A stretch of DNA of 64,000 nucleotides from Sorex araneus (GCF_027595985.1 NC_073306.1:80948599-81012598), one strand, 5' to 3'. Shown: positions 1-49,235, numbered from the stretch's first letter. Translations and numbers: made by a program. The notes: generated from the letters alone by a model not told the origin.

Positions 1-272
1 ATCCACTGTGAGAAAAAAATTCTATGATAAGAATCTGTTAAAATTTTAGAAGTTTATTTACAAAAACCTAAAGTTTTAGTAAAAACTTATAAGTTTACAA
101 AAAGTATGTCATGTGAATAATCCAATCTGCCTATATGCTATTTACTTACAGTCCAGAAAAGAAAAGGATTAAAGCAGCTAAACTGTTTGAGTGACAGCAA
201 ATATAATTAAAAACAATCTGTGCCCTTCCCATATTTTCAAAGATATTAAGTAGGAAAGAAAACATCACTCAC
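1..272 (-). other. GLMN: GLMN intron following the first coding exon
   Basis: AT-rich sequence downstream of the GLMN donor at 272. No further GLMN exon, repeat or ORF is recognisable here. It runs off the left edge of the window. Confidence 0.6.
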
Positions 273-311
273 ACATCTCTTTATTATGGACTGAAGTTCT
301 TCCACAGCCAT
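273..311 (-). CDS. GLMN: GLMN (glomulin) first coding exon, partial gene
   Basis: Read on the minus strand, the ATG at 311-309 opens 13 codons, MAVEELQSIIKRC, ending at 273. A strong donor (GTGAGT) follows at 272. This matches the N-terminus of glomulin as I remember it. Glomulin binds the RBX1 RING domain, restrains cullin-RING ubiquitin ligases and is needed for vascular smooth muscle development (family knowledge). The start context has G at -3 and G at +4. The 5' UTR part of this exon extends right; candidate acceptor AGs lie at about 350-390 but I cannot choose between them. The rest of the gene lies left of the window. Head-to-head placement with RPAP2 matches mammalian synteny. Confidence 0.9.
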
Positions 312-749
312 TCCTTGGTTATTTTTCTTAGTTTTGATGCTCGAGCTGGAATTAACTAATACAACATACACTTGTTAGCAACTGTCAGTAATGTACTTCA
401 TTCTGTATTTCATTCTTATTCTTAATTGATAGTCGAGTATGGTTGTCTTTCATTCTGATTCTTGATAAAGAACAAACATGAGATGTTTTCAAGCAGAATT
501 GTCATTACTATGGGTTAGTATGTTAACCTACAAAAATAAGCATCCATTGGGGGAGGGGCGGAAACCTCAGGTTGCACGTCTTAAGTTTTCTAGGGGCTGA
601 TAGTTTTGATAGTTTCTGAAGCTACTTGGCAGCACAAACCATGGCTCCTGATGAGTTTTTCAAACGCTGACATATTCGGAGGCCCTGAAATCAGTTCTAA
701 CCATCAGATTTTAGAAATAGCTCTCACGTCCCACCGAACAAAAACTGGG
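312..749 (-). other. GLMN: GLMN leader exon remainder and intron 1, unique sequence
   Basis: Between the GLMN start codon and the CpG island. It holds the unplaced acceptor and 5' UTR part of the GLMN exon. No repeat or other gene is recognised. Confidence 0.5.
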
Positions 750-1201
750 GCGCAGCACAGCTCCCCACTCCTCGCCCCCCGCCGGGGCGTGGCGCGTTCG
801 CTCGAGCGCGCCCACCCCCACGGCGAGGGTGGGTATTGGGGGAGGTGGGCGTCACTGCCGCGGCAAGGAAAGCAGGTCCCCCAACCTTGGCGAGGGGCGT
901 AGGGACGCGGTGAGTGCGGGGAGGTGGGGGGTGGGGGGCGGCGTTTCCCGCAGCGCCAGCCCCGGCGCCAGGGCACGGGCCGGCCGGGTCTTCGCCAAGC
1001 CGCGCTCTGGGGCGGATCAAACAGCGGCGCGCGTGCGGGCGGCATCCCCAGGAAGCCATTTCTCCCGGGCGCTGCACGGCCTCGGCGTTCGGGGGGAAGG
1101 GGACCACCACCGTGCGGGGAGCCTGCAGCCCGCCGTGTGGCTCATAGCCCACCGCTAGTTCCCCACCGCCACACGACCTCCCGGTAGGCGCGTGCACTCA
1201 C

Positions 1202-1300
1202 CCGCCGGGCCGCTCGCCCCTCTCGGCGATCTCCACCTCCTCGGGCCGCGCAGGCTCAACCCCTGACCCCGCCCCCCGCTGAGGCCCCGCCCCCGCGCTC
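1202..1300 (-). other. GLMN: GLMN noncoding exon 1 (3' end well placed, start approximate)
   Basis: On the minus strand a consensus donor (GTGAGTG) begins at 1201 inside the CpG island, so a noncoding exon ends at 1202. The ATG is in the next exon at 311, which fits a GLMN leader exon. The transcription start is inferred to lie about 1240-1340, between the GC boxes; the right boundary given is approximate. Confidence 0.55.
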
Positions 1301-1381
1301 AGGCCCCGCCCTGCGCACGCCGGCGGGGGCGGGGCCTCCGCGAGAGACGCCGGGGGCCTGCGGCGCCCTGACGACACGAGC

Positions 1382-39332
<37,951 letters not shown>

Positions 39333-39575
39333 GTAAGTATTCTTCCAGATTTTAACTCTGAATCTCAAATGTGAAAATTTTTGATTAGGGAAAAGGAAAG
39401 TGTTCATTGATTATTTAACTTCTTTGGTAAATATACCTCTGTGCTGTGCTTATTTTCCTTTCTATATGAGAAGGTAACCTTTAGGTAAAATGGTAGGCTT
39501 TATTTTGATAAATTATAATTTCTTTTTTTTTAATCATCTTCTCTTCTGTAGGCCATTTTATTAAATAATATTCAT

Positions 39576-39759
39576 TAAGATCAGAGCGAAAGTACAAAAG
39601 TTAAAGCGCTTGCTTTGCATGCAACTGACTCTAGTTTGATCCCTGGCATTACATATGGCTCCCTGAGCACTGCCGGGAGTGATCCCTGATTGCAGAGCTA
39701 GGAGTCAGCCCTAAGCACTGCTGGGTGTGGCCCCCAAAACTAAAACAAAACAAAACAAA
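39576..39759 (+). mobile_element. Type A SINE
   Basis: TCAGAGCGAAAGTACAAAAG head, CTAGTTTGATCCCTGGC, and (AAAAC)n tail. Confidence 0.82.
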
Positions 39760-40840
39760 TGTTATCTTTCAAAAAAGAGTTTTTAACACTACATTTTATT
39801 AACTTTGACTAGGTCTTATTTTGTAGTATTGTATGTTTGCTAATATATCTAATGCTATTTTGTTTTTCTTTAACTATCACGAATAGCATTCTAAAATTTG
39901 TTTTCCAAAATAATGTACATCTTTAAAATCAAACCAGTTTAATGTGATACTGCACAAGCAAATATAGAACATTTTAAATAATACTCACCTTCTAAGAAAT
40001 AACTAGTGTGTTTCGAAAAGTGTTTCAACAGAGCTAAAACCATTTAATAAGTGTAGTGTTTTTTCAGTTTGAATTGCAAAAGTTGTCTTCTGAGAACCAT
40101 TTATTACTGCATTATTGTTGGTACTTGGTGCTTTTTAGGTCATTTAAGCCCATAGGACATTGAATACTTACCAACACTCACAGGTCAAGAAGTGTTTTGA
40201 GCCAATCTGATATCATCTCCAGACCTGTTTTCTCTCTCATTGATATTACTTCAGTGTGACATGTTTTCCTGCCATCACTCCCCAGGTACACTGCACTGAG
40301 AAACAATATAGTAGGCTTCAGTGAGCCAGAGTCTCTGCCTCCCAATCCCACACCACTCACACAATTCATTAAATCAGAACACAAAATAATTTTACTTGGA
40401 TGCCCTGATACAAATTTTTCAGCATTCATATGAACAAATCTTTTGTCATATCTAAGTATTGCAGTTGAATCAGTCATTTGTAAAACAGATCTTACCAATT
40501 TTTTTAGAAAGTTCTTTTCATTTCATGAAATTTGTAGGTATTTTGGTCAGTGGTCCCCCTCCCCCCTAATACACATATATTTATAGATATACCAGTATCT
40601 CTGCTCACCCACCATATCCTATGCCTGCTAATAAACCCTCATAGATAACTGTTTAACTGCACTTCTGCAATTCATTATACAAAGGGGAAGTAACTTTTTT
40701 GGTTGATAAGTCAGAGGTATAGAACCAGCAGTAATCTCAGAATCTTGCTTTCTAAGCGAGTAACTGGAAGTATTATCTTAATGAGCAGCTGCTTACTGAG
40801 AACACATGTTAGGTTCAATTTTTTTTTTTTTTTTTGGTTG
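39760..40840 (+). other. RPAP2 intron 11, unassigned
   Basis: No exon or clear repeat. The open frame on the minus strand at 40178-40498 has no recognisable similarity. Confidence 0.35.
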
Positions 40841-40849
40841 GTTGGGTTT

Positions 40850-41815
40850 CTGCTATCAGATTCTTGCCACATTCTTTCAAAACATATAGCCTGTTTTTGG
40901 ACACTTCGGTTGTTTCCAGATTTTGGCTACTGTGAATAGTGCTACAGTAAATATGAGTGCAGATTTTTTTTTTTCTCTAAGTTGAGTTTTTGGATCCTTG
41001 GGGTAGATGGCCTTATGTGGAATTTCTGGATCATATGGAAGCTCAGTTCCTAGTTCTTTAAGATGTGCCCATGTTGTTTTCCAAAAATGCTTGATTGGTC
41101 AACATTCCTCTTAGCTGTGAATAAGGGTCCCTTTCCCCCCATGCACACCAACACTGGTTGTTTTTGTACTTTTTAATGTGTTCCAGTCTCATTGGTGTGA
41201 GATGATATTTCATTGTAGTTTTGCATTTCCCTGATGATCAGTGATGTAGAGCATTTTTTCAGATACCTTTTGGCCATCCGTATAACTATGGTACCTATCA
41301 CAAGAATACTGCTTGGCTATTAACAAAATAGGGGAGGAGGTACCTGAAGAGTTAGTATAGTGGATAGAGTGCTTGCCTTCCATGCGACTGACCCAGGTTC
41401 AGTCCCTGGCATCCTTTATAGTCACCTGTGTACCGTCGGGAGTAATTCCTGAGTGCAGAGCCAGGAGTAACCCCAGAGCACTACTAAGTCTGATCCAAAA
41501 AAGACAAGATCATGAAATTTATTGCTACGTGGATGGATCTGGAGAGTATTATGCTGAGTGAAGTTAGAAGGGAAGGGATACAGTATGATCTTCTGCATAT
41601 GTGGGAGATAAACATAACAAGGAAATACCTAATGCCCAAAGGCAACAGGAACTGAGAAGAGGGGGTTGGAGTGTGGGGAGGGATACTGGGAGAGTGGTGG
41701 AGGGACGTGGACACTGGGAGAAGGTGTGATACTGGAATGTTTGTGCAGGAAACCCTGCCATTATTAGTATTAATCACGGTCCCTAAAATAAAATAAAATT
41801 AATGTTTAAAAGTAA
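40850..41815. mobile_element. L1 3' region with inverted 5' segment (twin-priming structure)
   Basis: From about 40850 to 41282 the L1 sequence is antisense; from about 41283 (ACTATGGTACC) to the A-rich end near 41815 it is sense. The antisense block, in L1 sense, ends with the ...TCACAGTAGCCAAAATCTGG... region, which in L1 lies just before the TATGGTA segment that opens the sense block. A type A SINE (41344-41502) inserted later. Confidence 0.75.
41344..41502 (+). mobile_element. Type A SINE inside L1
   Basis: GAGTTAGTATAGTGGATAGA head, CCCAGGTTCAGTCCCTGGC, and GAGTGCAGAGCCAGGAGTAA. Confidence 0.85.
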
Positions 41816-42288
41816 TAAAAACTTTTAAATAAAGAACTGTTGCTTGGAAAAGAAAATAAGTCTACCATTAAAATGTCATGATTATTCCATACAAAAACAA
41901 ACCCCTACTTTGATTTTAATAGAGGCACCCAGGTTGCTCAACATACCTACAGCTTTGTGAATTTTTTATATGCTATTTGACATCCCAAAATTTGGATGTG
42001 TATAGGGAACCTCTAATCACCAGCAAGTAACAGTGACCCGCAAGAATAATATCGAGTGACTCCAAGAAATAGACTGCACACATCCTAATGACATTAGCAT
42101 GTTTTACACTGTGTAGTCTGGATGTTGTAGCAGTAAACCATGGATTATTTCTTTCTACCATTTGCCTTGAATCCTTCTCTTTCATTATTTCCTGACTCCT
42201 TCAGTTCAGTTAGTAGTTTCCAAATGTATTTGGTCTGCCTAAAAAAATTAATTTTACACACACACACAATTCAGCACCCACCTCCCCC
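41816..42288 (+). other. RPAP2 intron 11, unassigned
   Basis: Nothing recognised; a short CA repeat at about 42256. Confidence 0.3.
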
Positions 42289-42416
42289 CATTGAAATAAT
42301 ACAAAGTTGTTGAAATAATACAAAGTTGTTGTAATAATACATGAAATAATATATGAAATATACATATTGAAATAATACATGTTGAAGCTATATGCATGTT
42401 AAAATAATACAAAATT
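42289..42416. repeat. Degenerate minisatellite, GTTGAAATAATACAAA-type unit
   Basis: Imperfect tandem copies of an approximately 19-bp AT-rich unit. Confidence 0.8.
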
Positions 42417-42540
42417 GAATCTAATTTTCCCACATAAATTATCCTCTAAGATAGTAATTTTTTTCCATAATCTTAATGGTTTTTTAATACAAATGTGAGT
42501 ATATAGGTAATGTGATATATTGCAAACTACAGTACTCAAA

Positions 42541-42572
42541 AGGGGAGGGGGGGGAGGGAGAAAGAGAGAGAT

Positions 42573-42606
<34 letters not shown>

Positions 42607-42750
42607 GTGCTGGGAGGGAAACTGGGGACACTGGTGCTAGGAAATGTACACTGTTGGATGTTGGAACACTGTATAACTGAAACCTAATCATGAACAGGTT
42701 TATAAAGGTCTATCTCACAGTGATTCAATAAAAAAATCTTTGAAAAAAAG
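42541..42750 (+). mobile_element. L1 3' end with expanded (GA)n
   Basis: (GA)n at 42564-42606, then GGTGCTGGGAGGGAAACTGG and ACAGTGATTCAATAAAAAAA, as in the other L1 3' ends here. Confidence 0.75.
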
Positions 42751-43107
42751 TGTTTCCATACTCTATTGTGTAAAGATTGTTAATGTATTTATATATTTCG
42801 ATGTGTGTGTTTACTGAATTAGAGAAAACAGTAATTTAAAGTACATTTTATGATGTATTCTCATTTTTATCATGTTTGCTTTAATATATCACCTTACCTT
42901 CTATATACCTTCTGACCTTCCCCTTAAAACAACAAAACAGATACATGGTCATATTTCATCATGGTCACAATATTCAGAATAGTTTCTTGGAAAAGATTTG
43001 ACCAGTGTTTCTGCAGAAATGTTACAGCCATAGGGCCCTCCCTCCCTTCTCCTCTCCCTCTTCCTTTTGCTCTAAGCCTTTTTGGTTCTCTGCCATTATA
43101 CTTATAC

Positions 43108-43404
43108 AAAATTATACCTGTATCACACTGTATCATTGCATCCTGTTGTTCACCAGTTTGCTCGAGTGGGCACCAGTAACGTCTCCATTGTGAGTCTAGT
43201 CGTTACTATTTTTGGCATATCGAATACGCCATGAGTAGCTTGCCAGGCTCTGCCATGCGGTAGATACTCTCTCTCAGTAGCTTGCCGGGCTCTCTAAGAG
43301 GGGTGAAGGAATCAAACCCAGTTCGGCCTCATGCAAGGCAAACGCCCTACCACTGTGCTATTGCTCCAGCCCAAAAAAAATGGTGGTGTAAAATTATACC
43401 TGTA
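43108..43404 (-). mobile_element. Type B SINE with perfect 15-bp TSD
   Basis: AAAATTATACCTGTA at 43108-43122 and 43390-43404. Antisense tail CACACTGTATCATTGCATCC, GTAACGTCTCCATTGTGAG, and head end TTGCTCCAGCCC at about 43371. Then about 17 non-SINE bases (an A run and TGGTGGTGT) precede the TSD. Confidence 0.95.
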
Positions 43405-43598
43405 ATACAAAAGTGGATTGTGCATCTCCTTACCCCAAGCCTGAGAAATCAAGGCAAAGGTCATCTCAGAAAAGACCAAAGCTGAAGGAAAGCCTTTTAG
43501 AAGCAGATTGCCCTTCAGTTCTTTACCTGTAACCCATATATGAGAAATGGAAATCCCTTCCTGCCATAACCGCTCATATTTAAAAATAAAACATTTCA

Positions 43599-43756
43599 GG
43601 GTCTCAGGACATAGCTTCTGGGCTGGAACACTTGCTTTGCATGGAGGCAGCCAAGGTTTGGTCCCGCCAAACATGCTTCCCCAACCACTGCCAGGAAACT
43701 ACCCTTGAGCAGGGAACTAACCTCTGAGCATTGTGCGCTACCACAAAATCAAAGCA
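43599..43756 (+). mobile_element. Old tRNA-headed SINE
   Basis: GGACATAGCTTCTGGGCTGG head, AACCACTGCCAGGAAACTAC, and A-rich end. Confidence 0.55.
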
Positions 43757-44630
43757 AATAAGCTACTAGAATACACTATAACTTCTTTACCCAGCTTTAG
43801 TACTGGAATCTGTAAATAGGTCACTATTTTTATTACTGTCATCTATGGTTAATTGTAGAAACCAAATGTCTCTTAGTGGGAGAGCAAGAGGTTCTGTGTT
43901 CACGGGGAATGATTTGGTTATCCAATAGAGAAGGAAAATATTTTGTATCCCTTGGAATAGAGGGTAGAAAGTGACTTCTAGTGATCAAACAAGGGTAAAT
44001 CCTTTTCCTTGCTTTATATCCTTGATGTTCTCTACCGGAAAGGTCTCAAGATCCTCTCCAAAAGTGTCTGCTTTCATTTTAGTTATCTGAACTGTCTGTT
44101 TCCAGTGGACTCTTAACTCACTTGCTAGTCAGAGACCATGCAATAATTCATTCCCCCTAAAAGTTTTGAGTATTTCATCATTGAGGGAGTAACGTGGAAG
44201 GTCTGGGAATTGGTATTTCAGCAAACTCAACATTGACCCACTAAACAAAGCCATCACAAGAGAAGAGCAGAATATAACTGTCATGCAGATAGTAGGAGAT
44301 ACTTCCCTAGGGCACAAGCATGCTGAAAGAGGTATCCAAGAGGTTTTGCCCCAACAGGTTGATATTTTTTAGCTTATCCATCACAAATTTTCTAAATGAA
44401 GGCCCGAGCCTTAGAAATACATTAGTTTTCAAAAATATGCTAAAGTCTTCATCTGAACATTACCAGCTTGGTTATGAATATTTTGAGACTATAATAGAAA
44501 ATCATTGAGATGTTTGTATATATTATTAAACAATAGTTTTATTTTACATGCTTATATGTAGTATATTACAGTATAACATATAAAGTATATTATTTATAAT
44601 GATTACATTTTTGCATGTAATTTAAGATTT
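43757..44630 (+). other. RPAP2 intron 11, unassigned
   Basis: No gene or clear repeat. Confidence 0.3.
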
Positions 44631-44793
44631 TGTTTTGGGGACATAATTGGTAGTACTCGAGGTTTACTCCTGGCTGTGCTTAGGTAATCAATCACTCCTG
44701 GCAGTGCTTGAGCGTCCATTTTCAGTGCCTGAGATCAGACGTGGGTTAGCCTGATGCAAGGCAAATGCCTTACCCCTGTACTATCTCCAGCCT
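44631..44793 (-). mobile_element. Type A SINE, diverged
   Basis: GTAGTACTCGAGGTTTACTCC, GATGCAAGGCAAATGCC, and head end TATCTCCAGCC. Confidence 0.75.
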
Positions 44794-44861
44794 TGTAATT
44801 GAATCTTTACTGGTAAAATTTGTATAACAAAGAAGTCACCATTTAATGTGTGCCTCTCACT

Positions 44862-44983
44862 GGTTTTTACTTCTGGCGGTGCTCAGGGGACCATATGGGA
44901 TGCTGGGAATTGAACCCAGGTCAGCCGCATGCAAGGCAAATGCCCTACCCACTGTGCTATTGCTCCAGCCCCATGGTTTTTAG
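44862..44983 (-). mobile_element. Half-length type A SINE with 9-bp TSD
   Basis: TGGTTTTTA at 44862-44870 and 44975-44983. Only the 5' portion (tRNA head to CCGCCAGAAG) is present, near consensus, without an A tail. Confidence 0.82.
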
Positions 44984-45157
44984 TATATTCCTTATATTGT
45001 GGTTATCAACCTAATACAAGAACATTTCCATGACCCTACCACCACCACCAAAAGATCTATAATATACTTATTTTACCTTTTGCTGTCTACTGGCGACTAC
45101 TTTTCTTATTGTCACTGAATTTACTTGTTTTGAACATTTCTTATAAAATGAGTCATC

Positions 45158-45340
45158 TGGAACTGGAAAAATGATACAGGAACTGCATTCTATTCATCCG
45201 AGCCCAGTTTCAATCCCAGCATTGCATATGGTTGCCAAGTCTTGCCAGGATAATGTGATCCCTGAGCACAGAGCCCGGAGTAAGCCCTGAGGACCTTTAG
45301 GTGTGTCACTCCCAACAAAACAAAACAAAACAAAACAAAA
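45158..45340 (+). mobile_element. Type A SINE
   Basis: GGAACTGGAAAAATGATACA head, CAGTTTCAATCCCAGC, and (AAAAC)n tail. Confidence 0.78.
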
Positions 45341-45354
45341 ATCATAAAATAACG

Positions 45355-45720
45355 TGTCCTTTCACAGAAGTTTCTTTCACAGAACTGTTTTCAAGATTCA
45401 TCCATGTAGTAGTACTTTAGTGATACACGTCCAATTTTTTTATGGCTGAGTACAAATACTCCATTGTACTCCACTGCATATCACGTTTTATTTATTTTTC
45501 AGTTGATTGGCATTCACATTTTCTCCTTTAGGTTTATTATGAACATTTCTATATTGCTTATATTTTATATTGTTTTTGTGTGGATATATTTTTTCAGTTC
45601 TCTTTGATATATTCTTCAGCGCTTTAAAATTACTGCATCATAAACTATTTAACCTAGTGAGGAATTGCTAGGCTGTTTCCACTGCAAGAATACTGTTTTA
45701 AATTTCCACTGGCAATATAT
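45355..45720 (-). mobile_element. Old L1 3'UTR fragment
   Basis: Antisense L1-like text: AAGATTCATCCATGTAGTAG, TTTATGGCTGAGTACAAATA, and CAGTTGATTGGCATTCACA. Confidence 0.65.
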
Positions 45721-46234
45721 TGGGGGTTTTATAGATTGAACTTCGAAGGTCGTTTTTCCTTGCCTAATCTCCAGTGGGCATTTTAGCGCCCAGTCTTACA
45801 CATGCCAGTCTTGCATTGTACTACAAAGCCACATCCCCCTCCAGTTTTCCCAAAATTTAAACATGCCTGCTCTCATTGATTTCAGACCTTCATGGAACTC
45901 TATAACATTGGTTTGGTTTTTTTTTTTTTTTTAGGAATTTTATCAGCTATGCAAAAGTCTTACCTGTTGGCCCCTGTAAAAAATCATAATGCTAATAAAT
46001 AAATAAATAAATAGAACAAATAAAAAATCAAATTTTATAAAAACTTGGGAAAAAATTTCAAAATAATGTTGGCCTTAATCATTGAAATAACTAATTGAGA
46101 ACACACAAAGACATTTATTAATAACAATAATGCTATTGTCTGGCATTCACATTGCACTGTAGTATAAATAAATGCTAAAATATGGTAAAAAATAAATAAA
46201 TATAGCAGGTTCTCAAAAAAAATCATAATGCTGA

Positions 46235-46313
46235 ATCTGAGACCATATATATTAAATGACTAACTTGACTATATATCTGAGACCATATATATTAAATGAC
46301 TAACTTGACTATA
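46235..46313. repeat. 40-bp tandem duplication
   Basis: ATCTGAGACCATATATATTA starts at 46235 and 46275; the copies appear identical for about 38 bp. Confidence 0.93.
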
Positions 46314-46392
46314 AACCATGACTAACTTGTGATACTTATTTCCTATTCCTTCATATCCGTAATGACTTGGGTTTTTTTTTTGGGGGGGTGGA

Positions 46393-46566
46393 GTTATTTT
46401 GTTTTGTTTTTGTTTGGGGGCCCCACCTGGCAATGCTCATGCCTTACTCCTGCCTCTGCATTCAGGAATTACTCATGACGGTGCTCTGGGGATCATATGG
46501 GATGCCAAGGACCGAACCCAGGTTGGCTGAGTTCAAGGCAAGCACCTTACTGTGCTCTCTGGCCAC
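46393..46566 (-). mobile_element. Type A SINE
   Basis: GCCCCACCTGGCAATGCTC, GGGGATCATATGGGATGCC, and a shortened head. Confidence 0.85.
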
Positions 46567-46599
46567 ATAAAGGTTTTTGTTTGTTCGGTTGATTAGTTG

Positions 46600-46779
46600 G
46601 TTGGGGTTTTTTTTTTCGTTTTGGTGCCATCTCCAGTGATGCTTGAGGATAATCCTGGCTCTGGGCTCAGGAATTATTCCTGGCACTGCTCAGGGGACCA
46701 TTTGGACTTCCTGGGATCAAACGTGAGTCAGCCACTTGCATGGCAAGTACCCAGCTAAGCTGTACTATCTCTCCAGACC
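46600..46779 (-). mobile_element. Type A SINE
   Basis: GGTGCCATCTCCAGTGATGC, GGGCTCAGGAATTATTCCTGG, and head end ATCTCTCCAGACC. Confidence 0.82.
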
Positions 46780-47486
46780 TTATAATTATTTTTGTTTGAT
46801 TGGTTTTGTTTGTATAAATCTTAGATTTTATTTCATGGTGTTTATTATTATAATAGTAAATGAAAAATATGTATTTTTTCATTGTGAAGTTTAATGTTTA
46901 AGTGTTTACCTATTCACTATGATAAAAATAATTAGCTTCTAACTTCCCTGTATTACTGCTGAAAGTTTTTGTAATAAAAATATGACAATGTTTAATTGGA
47001 GTTACTATCTACCAGTAGAGCTATGAGGGAACTCAGATACTTCCTATAGAAAAAGAAAAGCATTTGTTTAAATTTTTAACCAAAATCTATTTTCAATGGT
47101 GATGCTTTTCCTCCTCAGAATTCCCCGTACTTTTGGCAGTTTTATAATGTTACATGTTTTTTTTCAATTCCTAAGTAGCTAGACTCCCCAACCTCAGACC
47201 ACAGTGCATAGAGATCCTCAGCGAAGATGTGCTGTCCGGCTACCCCAGGCCAAGCAGCAGCACCCAGCCCTGCTGGTCATTCTTGACTGGAGCAGCCCCT
47301 TCTCAGATCTTCACATTCTGTTAAAGTTTCCTAGGAGGGCAAGTGAGGGGAGAGTGGCTGGGGGGGGCCTGCCTCAGCCTCAAGACTCTGCACTACAGGA
47401 CTGTGGTCATCATTGTGTTTCCAAGTCACTGGTTCGTCCCATTTTAATCTTAGAGCATGGGTTGGGGGTAGAGGTTGAAAGTGCTT
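46780..47486 (+). other. RPAP2 intron 11, unassigned
   Basis: A GC-richer patch at 47180-47430 has no recognisable gene; the 98-residue frame there has no similarity I know. Confidence 0.35.
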
Positions 47487-47607
47487 GTCTAAGAGCATAG
47501 GTACATAACAATTATGAAGAAAAGCTCTTCCAGCATGGACCTACAAAGCTGCTCTGTAGATCTGTCACAAACAGGATTTAGATATAAAGTTCTAAAGTCA
47601 CTCTAGC
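47487..47607 (+). repeat. Local duplicated segment X, copy 1
   Basis: GTCTAAGAGCATAGGTACAT...CTCTTCCA and ACAAACAGGATTTAGAT...CTCTAG recur at 48280-48330 and 48891-48930. Confidence 0.85.
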
Positions 47608-48149
47608 CCGGCCCTTTAAACAAACCATGTGTAATGTATCATTACAAAGTGAGTTACAAAGAACTAGTTTCTTTTGAATTTGAAATATCAATGGAAAGCA
47701 TCCCTGCTTCCTTATTAATAGGTAATCCCTAAAGCATCAAATGCAAACATTATCAGACATAAACCATCTGTTATAAGAAAAAAACTTTTATTTGGCTATC
47801 ATAGACTTTTATAATCAAAGTTCTTTTTAATCTGTTTTGTAGATAATAGTTCTAAAGTAGAAACATTATGACATGCTTCTTCATGACATAATCTTGCTGT
47901 CTGCTTAATTGTTTTAGGAATCCTTAATGGTGGCCTCACCTGCCTCTTTTTTTTTTTTTTTTCAAATTTTGTGACTTTTTGCCTGGGATAAAATTCAGTG
48001 TAATTTAAATAATATTCTAAAATGTAATTATTTTATTAAATGTAATTCCAGGGACCATGTTTACCTGTCAGAGGTCAAAGGTCTTTTGAAACCTTACCCT
48101 CAGACTCATTCTGGATTATATGCCATTTTTAGCCTCATACTGTCAGTGC

Positions 48150-48225
48150 AGCTTGTACATGTTTCTTAACCTCATTGTGCATTACTTTTCTCATTACTGG
48201 TATAAGAGATCAGACTAAATATGGC
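48150..48225 (+). mobile_element. Possible MIR fragment
   Basis: TTTCTTAACCTCATTGTGC followed by TTTTCTCATTACTGG. Confidence 0.4.
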
Positions 48226-48231
48226 AGGAGG

Positions 48232-48985
48232 AATTCAGTTATAAGATATCAATAAGAAATTATTCTAAGTTTTAAAAAAGTCTAAGAGCATAGGTACATA
48301 ACAATTATGAAGAAAAGCTCTTCCAACAGGATTTTTTTTTTTTATTTTATTGAATCACCATGAGATAGTTACATGCTTTCATATTTGGGTTACAATCTCA
48401 CAATGATCAAACACCCATCCCTTCACCAGTGCACATTCCCCACCACCAATATTCTAGGTATAACCCCCCTTTCCCACCCTCCCTGCCTCCATGGCAGACA
48501 ATATTCCCCATAATCTCTCTCTACTTTTGGGCATTATGGCTTGCAATACAGACACTGAGAGCTCATCATGTTTGGTCCATTATCTACTTTTGGCATGTAT
48601 CTCCCATCCCAACTGGTTCCTCCAGCCATCATTTTCTTAGTGATCCCTTTTCTATTCCATCTGCCTTCTCCCCTCCACTCATGAAGCAGTCTTCCAGCTA
48701 TGGGGCAATTCTCCTGGCCCTTATATCTACTGTCCTTGGGTGTCAGCCTCATGTGATGTTATTCTATACTCCACAAATGAGTGCAGTCTGAGTGCAGTCC
48801 TTCTATGTCTGTTCCTCTCTTTCTGACTCATTTTACTTAGCATGATACTCTCCATGTCTATCCATTTATAAGCAAATTTCATGACTTCAACAAACAGGAT
48901 TTAGATAAAAAGTTCTAACATCACTCTAGTCACTCAAGGAATTCAGTTACAAGATATCAATAGGAAATTATTCTAAGTTTTAAGA
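48232..48985 (+). repeat. Local duplication Y1-X2-Y2, split by an L1
   Basis: Y (GAATTCAGTTATAAGATATC... to TCTAAGTTTTA) occurs at 48232-48273 and again at 48939-48982. Between them lies X copy 2, interrupted by an L1 at 48335-48892 and lacking about 36 bp of X copy 1. Confidence 0.8.
48325..48902 (-). mobile_element. L1 3' end (558 bp) with 10-bp TSD
   Basis: AACAGGATTT at 48325-48334 and 48893-48902. Poly(T) at the left, then TTGAATCACCATGAGATAG (the sense end). The right end reads, in sense, into the L1 ORF2 terminal region (GGAGAGTATCATGCTAAG), which identifies this family of 3' ends as L1. Confidence 0.88.
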
Positions 48986-49129
48986 AAGAAAGAAACTAAG
49001 GCTACAGGCTATAGGAAGAAACAATGAAGATGAATGTCTTAGCCTGCAAAGGAGTTTGTTGAAGAGTCATGGAGACCCCTCCTGCTTTAATAGTTTAATC
49101 ATTAAGTTTGGCAAAGAAATGCAGTGACT

Positions 49130-49235
49130 GAGGGGCCAAGAAAAGAAGTCAAGTGATGGAGCACATGCATGTGTGAGGCCCTGAATTGAATCTTTTGCAC
49201 TGCCTGGTCCCCTGAGCACCGCTGCAGGTGACTGC
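49130..49235 (+). mobile_element. Old tRNA-headed SINE
   Basis: GGGGCCAAGAAAAGAAGTC head, ATGTGTGAGGCCCTGAATTG, and GGTCCCCTGAGCACCGC. Confidence 0.55.

Noticed and set aside
42289..42416. Possible CRISPR-like direct repeats
   Set aside because: Units are degenerate, AT-rich and without unique spacers of constant length; it is a minisatellite in a vertebrate intron.
47180..47500. GC-richer patch with a 98-codon ORF
   Set aside because: No start context, splice sites or similarity supporting a gene.
48429..48791. 120-codon plus-strand ORF
   Set aside because: It reads the antisense strand of an L1 3' end; the related copy at 9674-10048 gives a similar peptide by shared ancestry.
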